DNA of 57,795 nt from JAFGHJ01 sp964534175. GTDB lineage: Bacteria > Hydrothermota > UBA3072. The notes beneath the pieces are model-generated. The model saw only the letters and a program-made list of their open reading frames with translations. It was not told the origin of the DNA and did no database searches. The stretch's first letter is position 1. The number at the start of each line of letters is the position of its first letter. Location: assembly GCA_964534175.1 (NCBI GenBank), contig CAZHNS010000014.1, forward strand, positions 1 through 57,795. The letters are read 5' to 3'. This document shows positions 32,910-42,108 of this stretch, one piece after another. Made by a program: the position numbers and the translations under genes.

Positions 32910-35033
32910 CTATTTTGCTTTATTTAAAAAAGCTTTCAGCTCTGGTTTCTCTTTTTTCTCCGGTTTTTCTTCCTCAACTTTTTTATAGGATCCATTTCTC
33001 ATTTTCTGTAGAGTTATTTTGCCAAGTTCTACAGCCTGTCCGAACTCTTCTAACTCTTCTTCGGTATGTGGATATGGGCAGTAAAAATGCTCTCCCGATA
33101 TATAACCATGTACAGGACATATTGAAAAAGTAGGAGTGAAACTAAAATACGGCAAGGAAAATCTTTCGACTATTTTCTTCGTTAAATTTCTAACCGTTTG
33201 CCAATTCGCAATAGCTTCCCCAAGAAAAATATGAACAACCGTACCTCCAGTAAACAAAACCTGAAGGGGATCCTGATGCTCGAGAACGCTAAAGACATCA
33301 TCTACCTCATCAACAGGTGGGTGAACGGAATTGGTGTAGTAAGGATAAGCCGTACCTTTTGTATAAATATCGGGAAATTTTTCCTTATCCTGTCTGGCCA
33401 GCCGATATGAAGCACTCTCAGCTGGAGAAGCTTCAAGATTGTAAAGATTCCCTGTCTCTTCCTGAAACTCGGAAATTTTTTCATTCATGAATTCAAGAAC
33501 TTTTATTGCCCACTCTCTTCCTTCTTCTGTCATCAGCCCTTTTTCAAACATATTGACGCAGGCTTCATTCATCCCTATAAGCCCTATAGTAGAAAAATGG
33601 TTTGCCCAGTAAGAGTCAATCGTTTCTTTTATCTCTCTTAAATAGTATCGCGTATAAGGATATAAACCTTCACGCGTAAAATCTTCTATAATTTTTCTCT
33701 TCAGCTCCAAAGACTCCTTCGCTGTCTCCATAACATTTGAAAGCCTATCAAAAAACTCTTCTTTGTCATTTGAAAGATAGGCAACTCTCGGAACATTTAT
33801 AGTTACCACTCCTATACTACCGGTAAGAGGATTTGAACCAAAAAGCCCTCCCCCCCTTTTTCTTAATTCTCTTTTATCTAATCTTAATCTGCAGCACATA
33901 CTTCTCGCATCCTCAGGATCCATATCTGAAGAAACAAAATTACTAAAATAGGGAATTCCGTATTTGCCCGTCATTTCCCATATAGGTTTAAGTTCTTCAT
34001 TTTCCCAATCAAAATCTTTTGTTATATTATAAGTTGGAATAGGGAAGGTAAAAATCCTGCCCTTTGCATCCCCTTCCATCATCAATTCCGCAAACGCTTT
34101 ATTTATAACATTCATTTCTTTCTGAAACTCTGCATATGTTGCGTCTTTTTCTCTTCCTCCTATTATAACTTTTCTGTCCCTGAAGCTATTTGGAACTTTT
34201 AAATCCAGAGTAATATTTGAAAAGGGCGTCTGGAACCCAACTCTGGTAGGAACATTTATATTAAACAAAAATTCCTGCAAAGCCTGTTTTGCACCTTTGT
34301 AATCCAAATTGTCAAACCTGATAAACGGAGCCAGAAGTGTATCAAAATTCGAAAAAGCCTGTGCTCCGGCTGCCTCCCCTTGAAGAGTATATATAAAATT
34401 AACAATCTGGCCGAGCGCGCTTCTTAAATGCTTTGCGGGAGAAGATTCAACTTTACCGCTCATTCCTCTAAATCCTTCCTTTAAAAGGTCCATCAGATCC
34501 CAGCCTACACAATAGGGGCCAAGTATACCCAAATCATGAATGTGAAAATCTCCGCTACTGTGCGCTTCTCTGATTCTGGGGCTATAAATTTTGCCAAGCC
34601 AGTATCGCGCGGTCACAGAGGAAGAAACGTAAAAGTTTAAACCCTGAAGAGAAAAATTCATATTTGAATTTTCTTGAACTCTCCAGTCCTCCTTCTTCAG
34701 GTATTTACCCATTATTCCTTCAACGTCTCTAAATACATCTTCTACCTTCCGGGCCTCGTTTCTCTTCTCGCGATAAAGAATATACGCTCGGGCCACATCC
34801 GGTAACTTCCGTAGCATCAGGGTTTCTTCTACATAATTCTGAATTTCCTCTACATTCGGGACGTTTCCAAGTTTGAAGAAATTCATATAAAGCGAAGTCT
34901 CAACTTGATTGGTTATAGCATTGGCGTCTTCTTTCGCTCCTATCGCTTTAAGAGCTTTAGCAATAGCGACGCTTATCTTCTTTTTATTATACGGAACAAC
35001 TTTTCCAGACCTTTTCCTAATAAGCCATTCCAT
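32910..35033 (-). CDS. nrdD: Anaerobic (class III) ribonucleoside-triphosphate reductase, catalytic chain
   Basis: The 707-residue protein has an N-terminal ATP-cone (WLIRKRSGKVVPYNKKKISVA) for allosteric control. The barrel segments are HIHDLGILGPYCVGWDL, NINVPTRVGFQTPFSNITLD and SMCCRLRLDKRELRKRGGG. It ends after SICPVHGYISGEHFYCPYPHTEEE and a lysine/glutamate-rich tail, without the glycyl-radical segment, which is encoded by the next small gene. It makes deoxynucleotides without oxygen. AAAGGAGG precedes the ATG. Confidence 0.93.
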   Translation of the reverse strand: MEWLIRKRSGKVVPYNKKKISVAIAKALKAIGAKEDANAITNQVETSLYMNFFKLGNVPNVEEIQNYVEETLMLRKLPDVARAYILYREKRNEARKVEDVFRDVEGIMGKYLKKEDWRVQENSNMNFSLQGLNFYVSSSVTARYWLGKIYSPRIREAHSSGDFHIHDLGILGPYCVGWDLMDLLKEGFRGMSGKVESSPAKHLRSALGQIVNFIYTLQGEAAGAQAFSNFDTLLAPFIRFDNLDYKGAKQALQEFLFNINVPTRVGFQTPFSNITLDLKVPNSFRDRKVIIGGREKDATYAEFQKEMNVINKAFAELMMEGDAKGRIFTFPIPTYNITKDFDWENEELKPIWEMTGKYGIPYFSNFVSSDMDPEDARSMCCRLRLDKRELRKRGGGLFGSNPLTGSIGVVTINVPRVAYLSNDKEEFFDRLSNVMETAKESLELKRKIIEDFTREGLYPYTRYYLREIKETIDSYWANHFSTIGLIGMNEACVNMFEKGLMTEEGREWAIKVLEFMNEKISEFQEETGNLYNLEASPAESASYRLARQDKEKFPDIYTKGTAYPYYTNSVHPPVDEVDDVFSVLEHQDPLQVLFTGGTVVHIFLGEAIANWQTVRNLTKKIVERFSLPYFSFTPTFSICPVHGYISGEHFYCPYPHTEEELEEFGQAVELGKITLQKMRNGSYKKVEEEKPEKKEKPELKAFLNKAK

Positions 35034-35180
35034 TAATTAAACCTCCTTTAACACTAAAATATAAACCATTATTTTATAAGAGATACGAAGTCTTCACTTT
35101 TTCCGAATACCGAAAAAACCCTATAACGTCAACAGTTAATACAAAAAGACTTTTTTTATGCATTTTATATCTTTATTCTA

Positions 35181-35208
35181 ATATTAAAAAATCATCCTAA
35201 TAAGTCAA
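35181..35208 (-). promoter_or_regulatory. Promoter of the nrdD operon
   Basis: Minus-strand TTGACT (35208-35203), a 16-base spacer and TAATAT (35186-35181), about 145 bases upstream of nrdD. A second weaker candidate (TTGACG, 17 bases, TATTCG) lies nearer the gene. No NrdR box pair was found. Confidence 0.55.
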
Positions 35209-35324
35209 GGGGCTTTTCAAGAATTTTTTAAAAAAAAACAAGAAAATCTTTCTCTCTACCAAAACACAATTTCATCTGAGCAAAAATCTTGACTTTAATG
35301 TTTATCATGTTAATTTTAAAAAGC

Positions 35325-35918
35325 ATGAAATCTTTAAGCAGATATGTTATCATAAGAAAACTGCTGCATCTCTCGACCGCTGTAGTACCACTTTGTTATG
35401 TTTTTATCCCAAGATATCCCATGGTGATAAGTCTTTGCTTTATTGGAATGTTTTCCTTGTTCTTCGATTTTCTGCGTCTTGAGGTAAAGCCCCTTAGCAA
35501 ATTTTTTAATCGCCTTTTCGGGAAACTGCTCTGGGAAAAAGAAAAAACTACTTTAACAGCTGCAACGCATTACGCGGTCGCTTCTTTCCTCTCGGTATAT
35601 TTTTTTGATAAATGGATAGCTATTGCCGTATTACTTTTTCTTGCTTTCGGAGACACGGCTGCTCATATAATCGGCGTAAGATGTGGCAAGACTCGTGTTG
35701 GTTCAGAGTTTTCAGAGAAAACGGTGGAAGGTAGTTTGGCCTGTATGGTTATTTGTCTCTGTATCTCATCTCTCCTCCCCCAACCCAGCTTGCTTGTTCT
35801 ATTTGCCGGTTCGGTTGTTGCCTCTCTCGTTGAGTTCTTTCCTTTTGGCATCGACGATAATTTTACACTTCCTCTAATATCGGGTGCCGCAATGGAGATT
35901 ATGGTTAAAATATTATAA
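35325..35918 (+). CDS. CTP-dependent diacylglycerol/dolichol kinase-like membrane protein
   Basis: The start is placed at ATG 35325; an in-frame TTG further up (35289) is the -35 box. The 197-residue protein has five to six membrane helices, RKLLHLSTAVVPL near the N-terminus, and the family segment FGDTAAHIIGVRCGKTRVG...EKTVEGSLA shared by SEC59/DGK1/VTE5 and phosphatidate cytidylyltransferase relatives. The likely substrate is a membrane polyprenol or lipid alcohol. No Shine-Dalgarno; ATG is exactly 30 bases after TTGACT, so it is probably leaderless. Confidence 0.82.
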   Translation: MKSLSRYVIIRKLLHLSTAVVPLCYVFIPRYPMVISLCFIGMFSLFFDFLRLEVKPLSKFFNRLFGKLLWEKEKTTLTAATHYAVASFLSVYFFDKWIAIAVLLFLAFGDTAAHIIGVRCGKTRVGSEFSEKTVEGSLACMVICLCISSLLPQPSLLVLFAGSVVASLVEFFPFGIDDNFTLPLISGAAMEIMVKIL

Positions 35919-35983
35919 CAAATATTTCTAGTCACAAAGGACATCACACGACAAAACCCCTTAATGCAAAAATAAAATATAAG

Positions 35984-36071
35984 CTCGCAGCTCTTCGCTT
36001 TTGACCGTTAGCTTTTAGCCTTTTATTAAATTTATATTGAAGCCAAATGCGAAAAGCTAACAGCCTAAAAG
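35984..36071. repeat. Convergent-gap phrase repeat with an inverted repeat
   Basis: GTTAGCTTTT (36007-36016) pairs with AAAAGCTAAC (36052-36061) in text built of TTAGC/TTTTAGCC words. The same words recur at 37341-37374. It separates the convergent kinase-like and outer-membrane genes and could act as a terminator, but the loop is long. Confidence 0.4.
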
Positions 36072-36075
36072 ACTA

Positions 36076-37179
36076 TTATCTATAACTCAAAGATAAATTA
36101 AAATGATTTTCTTTTCTTAAAGCAGGATCTTTTGTTATCAGGTTACCGCTTGCAGCAGAAAGATTTAATGCAACTCTTCCAAAATCAAGTCCCACTCCTC
36201 CGGTCAGAAACATCTGATTATAACTGCCCGGGTCATAAAATGAGGGGATGTTTATTGGAGAAGGTTCGGTGTAAAAACCCGCACTCAAAGAGAACAAATC
36301 GTTGAATCTGTACTGTGCTCCAAAATGCAGTCTGATTATATTCCTATAAGTATCCGATCCCCCATATTCCCCGGAATATGCCAAGGTCCAAAGCATATAC
36401 TCCCCTGATACGTTAAGATATATCTTATCCTTTAAATTTATTCCGGTCCCAAATCCTAACACAAGAGGTAAGCTTTCGTCAGACTCAACAGAAGTAGCTT
36501 CCGTTCCGTAAATGGTTTCTCTAAATGCTTCTCCAAAACCTTTCTTAATAAGGAAACCAAAAGAAAAAATGTCACTTGCCTTATATTGTAAACCCAGACA
36601 GGGCTCAATACCGTATTTTACAATAGTATAAGCATCAATATAAACATCAGGGGCAGCAACATAAGAGTCACTTAAACGATTCCAAAAAATACCCATATTC
36701 ACCCCAACAGATAATCTATTGTTTATTCTTTTTCCCACTGCAGTATTTAAGAAATAAAATCTTTCCAAAACAACATAATCTCCCTGCAAGAGTCTAAACC
36801 CAGATGGTTCAGTCTCATCGACAATTGCAAATGTCATAGTGTCTTTTCTTGAAGACCTATAAGGAACAGATAAAGATACCCCAAAGAAAAAATCCCTACC
36901 GAACGGAAGAGCAATACCCAAATAGTCAGGAAAAGAGTAATCTAATCGAAAAGTATCATCCGGAGAACCAACCATAGACATTTTTCCTTTAGTTAACTTC
37001 CAGCCTGTGAAAATTTTTAGTTGATCGGTACTCGCAAATGCAGCAGGATTATAAAATCCGCACTCGACACTATTATTTAACCCTATGGGAGCCCCACCCA
37101 CGCCAAGAGAATAACCACCTATATCATTCTGCTGATAGTAATAACCGGAAACAAAAACAAATAAAGAAAAAAACAACAT
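36076..37179 (-). CDS. Outer-membrane beta-barrel protein, FadL/UPF0164-like
   Basis: Start ATG 37179 after AAAGGAGG gives 367 residues. A signal peptide (MLFFSLFVFVSG) is followed by GYSLGVGGAPIGLNNSVECGFYNPAAFAS, resembling the N-terminal plug region of FadL/PorV-like barrels, where GxxNPA is common. The rest is alternating strands ending in an aromatic residue (FNLSLSYR, with Y before the terminal R). It may import hydrophobic compounds or serve as an envelope scaffold; the exact family is not certain. Confidence 0.8.
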   Translation of the reverse strand: MLFFSLFVFVSGYYYQQNDIGGYSLGVGGAPIGLNNSVECGFYNPAAFASTDQLKIFTGWKLTKGKMSMVGSPDDTFRLDYSFPDYLGIALPFGRDFFFGVSLSVPYRSSRKDTMTFAIVDETEPSGFRLLQGDYVVLERFYFLNTAVGKRINNRLSVGVNMGIFWNRLSDSYVAAPDVYIDAYTIVKYGIEPCLGLQYKASDIFSFGFLIKKGFGEAFRETIYGTEATSVESDESLPLVLGFGTGINLKDKIYLNVSGEYMLWTLAYSGEYGGSDTYRNIIRLHFGAQYRFNDLFSLSAGFYTEPSPINIPSFYDPGSYNQMFLTGGVGLDFGRVALNLSAASGNLITKDPALRKENHFNLSLSYR

Positions 37180-37294
37180 TATAATACCTCCTTTTCCTAC
37201 CTTTAACAAAAAATTTTTTCCTTCGCTCTTTTTCCAACTATATTGTATTAATTTTATTGACAAAGTACTTTTTTATAGAAAGCTTATAGAAAGC

Positions 37295-37322
37295 AATATA
37301 CAAATTTTTTTTTATTTGTCAA
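37295..37322 (-). promoter_or_regulatory. Promoter of the 37179 outer-membrane protein
   Basis: Minus-strand TTGACA (37322-37317), a 16-base spacer and TATATT (37300-37295), leader of about 110 bases that includes a short direct repeat (TATAGAAAGC twice). Confidence 0.7.
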
Positions 37323-37340
37323 GGGGTCTTTTTGAACTAT

Positions 37341-37374
37341 GCTTTTGGCTTTTAGCCTTTAGCTGTTAGCTAAA
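37341..37374. repeat. Dispersed TTTAGCC/TTAGC phrase repeat
   Basis: GCTTTTGGCTTTTAGCCTTT followed by AGCTGTTAGC repeats the words of 35984-36071. It lies between the transglycosylase gene and the outer-membrane protein promoter. Confidence 0.4.
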
Positions 37375-37474
37375 AACAACAGTGAAGGACTTTTTGTGCT
37401 ATATACAATATAGTTGTTAAAATATATTTTTGGCAATAGATGGAATTCTAAATTCTGGCTACTAGCTTCTTTTT

Positions 37475-38089
37475 TTACAATGCTGCGTCTATGCTTATTG
37501 GCTTTCCGTCCGAAATACTTTGAACGTATCTTGAGTCAATAAAATCAACCCATTTTTTGCCAGCAAGATACCTCGCCAAAGCCTCTTCAGGATTGTCCGA
37601 AAACATAGATAAGAACTTAAGATAAGAAAATCCAAGAAGAAGATTATCCTCAACTTCATACAAATTGTAACTTACATTGCTTAATTTTTCTTCTTCCTCA
37701 ACAGTCAAACCAACGGAACCAGAGTACAAAAGAACTTCTCCGATATAAGCAGCTGTTCCGGCCATTACCTGAGTAAGCCCTTTGGCATTAACTTTACTCG
37801 TTGCGCTTGGAATGAAATCGCTTTCAGCCTGGATCCAACGTACAACCACAGGCCATCTCATCCAGAAACGAATGGAATAATCATAAGCTCTTTTAATTGT
37901 TTCACTATCGCCCCTTACTCCACTAGATCTTGCGTATAATAAAGCTTGCTGTCGTAGCTCTTCGTATTCTTTATGCCACCTCACTTCTGAAGTTGTAGAG
38001 ATAAAAGGAATAGGAATTAAAAGGAACATAAAGATTATTAAAGTTAATAAAGGACGATAATTTTTACTCTTTTTTATTTTAAAAATCAT
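37475..38089 (-). CDS. Lytic transglycosylase (SLT domain)
   Basis: The 204-residue protein has one N-terminal membrane anchor or signal (about 12-32). Its SLT domain has a catalytic glutamate in IQAESDFIPSATSKVNAKGLTQVM (ESxF and GLTQVM motifs) and the later ARYLAGKKWVDFI. It cleaves peptidoglycan glycan strands in the periplasm. The C-terminal AYNxG motif of classic SLT is varied to ARYLAG. It may be cotranscribed with the outer-membrane gene downstream or stand alone. Confidence 0.85.
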   Translation of the reverse strand: MIFKIKKSKNYRPLLTLIIFMFLLIPIPFISTTSEVRWHKEYEELRQQALLYARSSGVRGDSETIKRAYDYSIRFWMRWPVVVRWIQAESDFIPSATSKVNAKGLTQVMAGTAAYIGEVLLYSGSVGLTVEEEEKLSNVSYNLYEVEDNLLLGFSYLKFLSMFSDNPEEALARYLAGKKWVDFIDSRYVQSISDGKPISIDAAL

Positions 38090-38154
38090 CCTTCTATAAT
38101 TTACTTAAAAATTCGATTTTCGCAAGGTCTAAATAGATATTTCTCGTATTCTTA

Positions 38155-38193
38155 TATAAAAAACTCTGCAGTATTCAAATATACTGCAGAGTT
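38155..38193 (-). terminator. Rho-independent terminator after the LPP20-like gene
   Basis: AACTCTGCAGTAT (38162-38174) and ATACTGCAGAGTT (38181-38193) form a perfect 13-bp stem with a 6-base loop. On the minus strand it is followed by six T. Confidence 0.85.
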
Positions 38194-38257
38194 AATCTAC
38201 ACACTAAAAATAACAAGGAGGTAAAACTATTTTTCGTTCACATGTACAAAACTTGCT

Positions 38258-38848
38258 TTATTTAAAATTTTGTAAACTTTTTTGCTCCCCCTCTTTGTAT
38301 TCTCTAAGGCTTTCAATTTCTTCTTTTAACTCCTGAAAAGACTGGGAGGCGCGAAAACGAGTATATAAGTTTTCATTTTCGCTTGAAGACAATTGTTTTA
38401 AAAGTTCTTCTCTGGCTTTCCCAATCGGAAGTTCCATAAGTACGAAAGCACGAAATCCTTTCCCTTCCTCTTTCACCTTAGTTTTGTTTTCTCTTGATCC
38501 CACAAGGGTTTGATCCACAACATTCTTAGAAACTTGAGTAAATTGTTGTAAAAACTCTCCTTCTTCTACTCCTCCCACTTCTTCTTCAAATTTCTTTATC
38601 AACCCCATAATATGAGACTCGAGGTTCTCGGCTATATCCATTCGCGCTCCTTGTTTGGCTTTATCTATTGCTATCTGTAAGTCTACTGAAGTAGCGGTAG
38701 CCTTTCCATATATATAATTCTCATCTGTTGGTGGTGGATTTAGATACCAATCGGGAATTTCTATATCGCCAACTTTAGTTACACCCTTCGAAGCACAACC
38801 AAGAACCAAAAGAATTAAGACTAATACAACTGCAAATAACTTCTTCAT
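38258..38848 (-). CDS. LPP20-like lipoprotein
   Basis: The 196-residue protein has lipoprotein signal LVLGCASKG. The mature part has IPDWYLNPPPTDENYIYGKATATS, then a helical region rich in AIDKAKQGARMDIAENLES, the arrangement of LPP20/DUF-type outer-membrane lipoproteins. A helical C-terminus follows. It has its own promoter and terminator. Role likely structural or in envelope assembly. Confidence 0.8.
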   Translation of the reverse strand: MKKLFAVVLVLILLVLGCASKGVTKVGDIEIPDWYLNPPPTDENYIYGKATATSVDLQIAIDKAKQGARMDIAENLESHIMGLIKKFEEEVGGVEEGEFLQQFTQVSKNVVDQTLVGSRENKTKVKEEGKGFRAFVLMELPIGKAREELLKQLSSSENENLYTRFRASQSFQELKEEIESLREYKEGEQKSLQNFK

Positions 38849-38873
38849 ACTACCTCCTTTTTTTAGTATAATT

Positions 38874-38901
38874 AGTATAGAAAAAAAATATAAAAAGTCA
38901 A
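38874..38901 (-). promoter_or_regulatory. Promoter of the LPP20-like gene
   Basis: Minus-strand TTGACT (38901-38896), a 16-base spacer and TATACT (38879-38874), followed by AAAGGAGG before ATG 38848. Confidence 0.7.
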
Positions 38902-38962
38902 GAGATTAAATATGTTGGAGCTTTATAAAATCTTATCCAAGTTAATGATATAGAGTCTAGTA

Positions 38963-38990
38963 TTGACAAAATGCATATTTCTTCTATTAT
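38963..38990 (+). promoter_or_regulatory. Promoter of rpmB
   Basis: TTGACA (38963-38968), a 16-base spacer and TATTAT (38985-38990), then GGAGG before ATG 39014. Confidence 0.75.
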
Positions 38991-39013
38991 ATCAAAAAAA
39001 TGGAGGATTTTTA

Positions 39014-39205
39014 ATGGGAAAAAAATGTTATATTTGTGGAAAGACTACAACTTTTGGTAATAAAGTCAGTCATTCCAAACAAAAAACAAGAAAAAAACAA
39101 AAACCTAACTTACATAATATAAAAATAGAAGTTAATAACGAAATTAAGAAAGTTTATATATGTTCAAAGTGTTTAAAAGCAAATAAAGTTAAAAAAGTTG
39201 TCTAA
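39014..39205 (+). CDS. rpmB: 50S ribosomal protein L28
   Basis: The start is ATG 39014 (TGGAGG upstream), giving 63 residues; a longer frame begins inside the promoter. MGKKCYICGKTTTFGNKVSHSKQKTRKKQKPN is the L28 N-terminus. The CxxC pairs (CYIC and CSKC) show the zinc-binding form. It is a monocistronic unit convergent with dnaN. Confidence 0.95.
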   Translation: MGKKCYICGKTTTFGNKVSHSKQKTRKKQKPNLHNIKIEVNNEIKKVYICSKCLKANKVKKVV

Positions 39206-39246
39206 TTAATTAAAAAACTTTTTTACTGTTTCTTTGTTTTTTAAGC

Positions 39247-40326
39247 CTATTCTATAGTTATGGGCATTAAGAGATAAAATATTTCTTTTTTTTCTCCTTC
39301 TATTGTAATAGGTTTATTTTTGGCTTCAAAGCTTAAGGTTACTTTTTTAGATTTAATTTTTCTTAAAAAGTCTATCAAGTAGTTGGAAGATAAAGCTATA
39401 TTTATTTTCTTCCCCTCATACTTTCCTTCTAATTCTTCCTTACTTTCTCCTATCTCTGAAAAAACCTCTAAATTCAAACTATCTCCTAAATCTAAATTTA
39501 CAGTTTTTGGTCTATCATTAGAAAAGACAGAAACTCTTTTAAGAGAATAAAGAAATGATTCTCTGTCTAAAGTAAGAATATTATCGTTTTCTTCAGATAT
39601 AACAGCTTTGTAATTCGGAAAATCTACTTTTATTAAATTAGAAACCAGTGTAAACTGCTCTCCGAAGAAGTGAATTCTACTCTCATCCACTCCTATCTTC
39701 ATTTTTTTTGCGTTAAAAGTAGGAAGTTGTCTTAAAATTTTTGGAGGAACAACCAATTTAAATGGTTTTTCACCAAGATTAACTTTTATATCTTTATAAC
39801 CTAGACTAAAGCTATCGGTTGCTACGAGTTTTAAATTTTGGTTTTCATATTCCCATAACATTCCACTCATCTTACGTTTAGATGAATCCTCGGGTACAAT
39901 AAAAACAAGTTTGTCAATAACATCTTCTAATTCTTTAACATCCACTTCATAAGTTTCTTCTTCTGTTATTACGGGTTCAGAAGGGAAATCTTCTTCATCC
40001 ATTAGAGGTAAATAAAAGTAGCCTTTGTCGTATTCTATTTTAATCCTGCCTTCTTCTCTACTAAAAACTGTTTCACCTCTTATTTCTCCCATTATTGAAA
40101 ACAAGGTTTTTGCAGGAACTACAATTACGCTTGTTTCTTCCGTTTTACATAGATTTGTATTATATATTAGTGAAGTATCAAGATCGGTTGCAAAAATGTT
40201 TAATTTTTCTTTTTCTATTTTTATTCTTACATTAGACAATATAGGAAAAGTCGTATGCATAGGCACAATTTGAATTATAGCTTTAAATTCTTTTACAAAA
40301 TCTTCGGCATTTATAGAAAAAAGCAT
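39247..40326 (-). CDS. dnaN: DNA polymerase III beta sliding clamp
   Basis: The 359-residue protein has the three-domain clamp layout: MLFSINAEDFVKEFKAIIQIVP at the N-terminus, KRKMSGMLWEYENQNLKLVATDSFSLG in domain 2 and the C-terminal YLLMPITIE. Dimers encircle DNA and hold the polymerase. AAGGAGG precedes the ATG. It follows dnaA, the classic origin gene pair, with 168 bases between. Confidence 0.97.
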   Translation of the reverse strand: MLFSINAEDFVKEFKAIIQIVPMHTTFPILSNVRIKIEKEKLNIFATDLDTSLIYNTNLCKTEETSVIVVPAKTLFSIMGEIRGETVFSREEGRIKIEYDKGYFYLPLMDEEDFPSEPVITEEETYEVDVKELEDVIDKLVFIVPEDSSKRKMSGMLWEYENQNLKLVATDSFSLGYKDIKVNLGEKPFKLVVPPKILRQLPTFNAKKMKIGVDESRIHFFGEQFTLVSNLIKVDFPNYKAVISEENDNILTLDRESFLYSLKRVSVFSNDRPKTVNLDLGDSLNLEVFSEIGESKEELEGKYEGKKINIALSSNYLIDFLRKIKSKKVTLSFEAKNKPITIEGEKKEIFYLLMPITIE

Positions 40327-40494
40327 TATTCCTCCTTTTTAATATTACTTATATAATTATATAATTCATTATAGTAGTTATAGTGTACCTTGTGGACAAG
40401 TTGATAACGAATACACTTCTTTTATTTTTTTATTTATAATTAAACTTTTTACATTTAGTTTGTGGATAAAATGTTTATAAATCATATTAAATTT
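40327..40494. other. dnaA-dnaN intergenic region with DnaA boxes; candidate oriC
   Basis: The 168 very AT-rich bases contain a perfect DnaA box TTATCCACA on the minus strand (40469-40461) and a one-mismatch box TTGTCCACA (40399-40391). Two boxes are few for a full origin, so part of the origin may lie elsewhere, for example in the A/T tract at 41894-41924 upstream of dnaA. The nearby parS sites support origin proximity. Confidence 0.5.
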
Positions 40495-41838
40495 TTAAGT
40501 CTCTGTTAGTTTACCTTTTATTGTGGTAATATCCCCTTTTATCCTATTGTTTTTCCTTGCTAAATTTTCAATTTTGTTGAAAGAATGTAGAATAGTGGAA
40601 TGATCTCTTTTTCCGAAATCGTTCCCAATTTCTTTCAGGGAAAGATTCGTTAGTTTTCTTGTAAGATAAATAGCCATCTGCCTGGCCTCAGCAACACTTT
40701 TTGATCTTTTATCTCCTTTTATTTCTTCTATATCTATGTCATAAAACTCAGAAACAGTTTTAATTATTCTTTCGATTGTAATTCTTTTTTCTTTTTCTTT
40801 AATAAAATCAATTAAAATTCTTTTGGCTAATTCCACAGTTATATCAGTTTTATATATAGAAGCATGAGCCAGTAGTTTTATTAAACAACCTTCTAATTCT
40901 CTAATATTGGATTTTATATTGGAAGCTATATAGCTAACAACGCTATCGCTGATTTGAATATTATCGCTTTGTATTTTAGAACGCAGGATAGCTAACCTTG
41001 TTTCAAAATCTGGAGGTTGAAGGTCCACCATTAAACCCCAGTGGAAACGAGAAATTACCCTTTCTTCGAGGCCAGAAATTTCTTTGGGAGGGCGGTCGGA
41101 AGTTATCACTATTTGTTTTTTCGCTTCGAAGAGAGCGTTAAAAGTATGGAAAAACTCTTCCTGCAGTCTTTCTTTTCCCGATAGAAAATGAATATCATCT
41201 ATTAAAAGTAAGTCTATTTCTCTATATTTCTGTTTAAATTTGACAGTGGAATATTCCTGGATTGATTTAATCATTTCGTTGAGAAATTCTTCTGTTTGGG
41301 TATAAAGTATTCGTAAGTTTGGGTATTGATAATAAACTCTATTTCCTGTTGCCTGTAATAAATGTGTTTTTCCTAACCCGACTCCTCCATATATAAAAAG
41401 TGGATTATATTCTCTACCCGGTGCGTTGGAAACAGCCATAGCCGCCGCATAAGCAAATTTGTTATTATCGCCTACTACAAAATTATCGAAGGTATATTTA
41501 TCATGAAGCAAAGGTTTTTGTTCCTGTTTTTGTTCTTCTTCTTTTTCCTCTTTTTTATATGTTTCTATGTCGATTTTTTTATTAACAAGGAAATGTATCT
41601 TAAGAAATTTACCTGTGACTTCTTTTATTGCAGAATTGAGTTCATTCATAAAATGTTCAGTTATCCAGTGCTGGGTGAATGTATTTGGAATATTAAAATA
41701 GACATCCTCGCCATTTAATTCTTCCAATTCCATATTGGCAAACCAGGCGTTAAAAGCGGACTCATTTATTTCACTCTGGAGTTTTTCTTTTATTTGTTTC
41801 CAGTCGAATGAGTTTTGTATTTTCCCTTTCTCTTTCAT
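40495..41838 (-). CDS. dnaA: Chromosomal replication initiator DnaA
   Basis: The 447-residue protein shows domain I (about 1-80), a short charged linker, the AAA+ domain (Walker A GGVGLGKTH at 151-159, Walker B LLLIDDIHFLSG, sensor region ERVISRFHWG) and domain IV with the DnaA-box signature FGKRDHSTILHS. It melts the origin and loads helicase. A TTGACA lies about 40 bases upstream, and no good ribosome site is visible. Confidence 0.97.
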   Translation of the reverse strand: MKEKGKIQNSFDWKQIKEKLQSEINESAFNAWFANMELEELNGEDVYFNIPNTFTQHWITEHFMNELNSAIKEVTGKFLKIHFLVNKKIDIETYKKEEKEEEQKQEQKPLLHDKYTFDNFVVGDNNKFAYAAAMAVSNAPGREYNPLFIYGGVGLGKTHLLQATGNRVYYQYPNLRILYTQTEEFLNEMIKSIQEYSTVKFKQKYREIDLLLIDDIHFLSGKERLQEEFFHTFNALFEAKKQIVITSDRPPKEISGLEERVISRFHWGLMVDLQPPDFETRLAILRSKIQSDNIQISDSVVSYIASNIKSNIRELEGCLIKLLAHASIYKTDITVELAKRILIDFIKEKEKRITIERIIKTVSEFYDIDIEEIKGDKRSKSVAEARQMAIYLTRKLTNLSLKEIGNDFGKRDHSTILHSFNKIENLARKNNRIKGDITTIKGKLTET

Positions 41839-41893
41839 GGTAGTGTACTTTTTATTATTTGTTAAAATTAATATTATGTCAAGAGGTGATTTG

Positions 41894-41924
41894 AATTTTT
41901 TTTAAAAAAAAATAAAAAAATTTT
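41894..41924. other. A/T tract upstream of dnaA, possible unwinding element
   Basis: A 31-base stretch consisting almost only of A and T (runs of eight T, nine A, seven A and five T) between dnaA and the cyclase gene. TTCAGGT/ACCTGAA inverted words follow it. The whole 275-base gap holds no gene. DNA-unwinding elements look like this, but so does ordinary spacer in this genome. Confidence 0.35.
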
Positions 41925-42079
41925 TCAGGTAGATTTGGTTCTTTTTTTTTAGACCTGAAATTAGACTTAAATACTATAAAGATGGTATTTACAAGTATTA
42001 AACACGAATTTTACTTTCAGCCGGAGGCTGTTAAATGGATATTACTGCAGGTTTGTTTTTTAACTTTTATTCTTTGTCC

Positions 42080-42108
42080 TTGACAATGTTTGCAAGTGAA
42101 ATTATAAT
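42080..42108 (+). promoter_or_regulatory. Leaderless-type consensus promoter of the 42114 cyclase
   Basis: TTGACA (42080-42085), a 17-base spacer and TATAAT (42103-42108), then only 5 bases to ATG 42114. Perfect consensus and no Shine-Dalgarno. Confidence 0.8.

Noticed and set aside
35034..35180. NrdR boxes upstream of nrdD
   Set aside because: Only a partial TTTTAGTGT word was found; the ACACTATATATAGTGT-type palindrome is absent.
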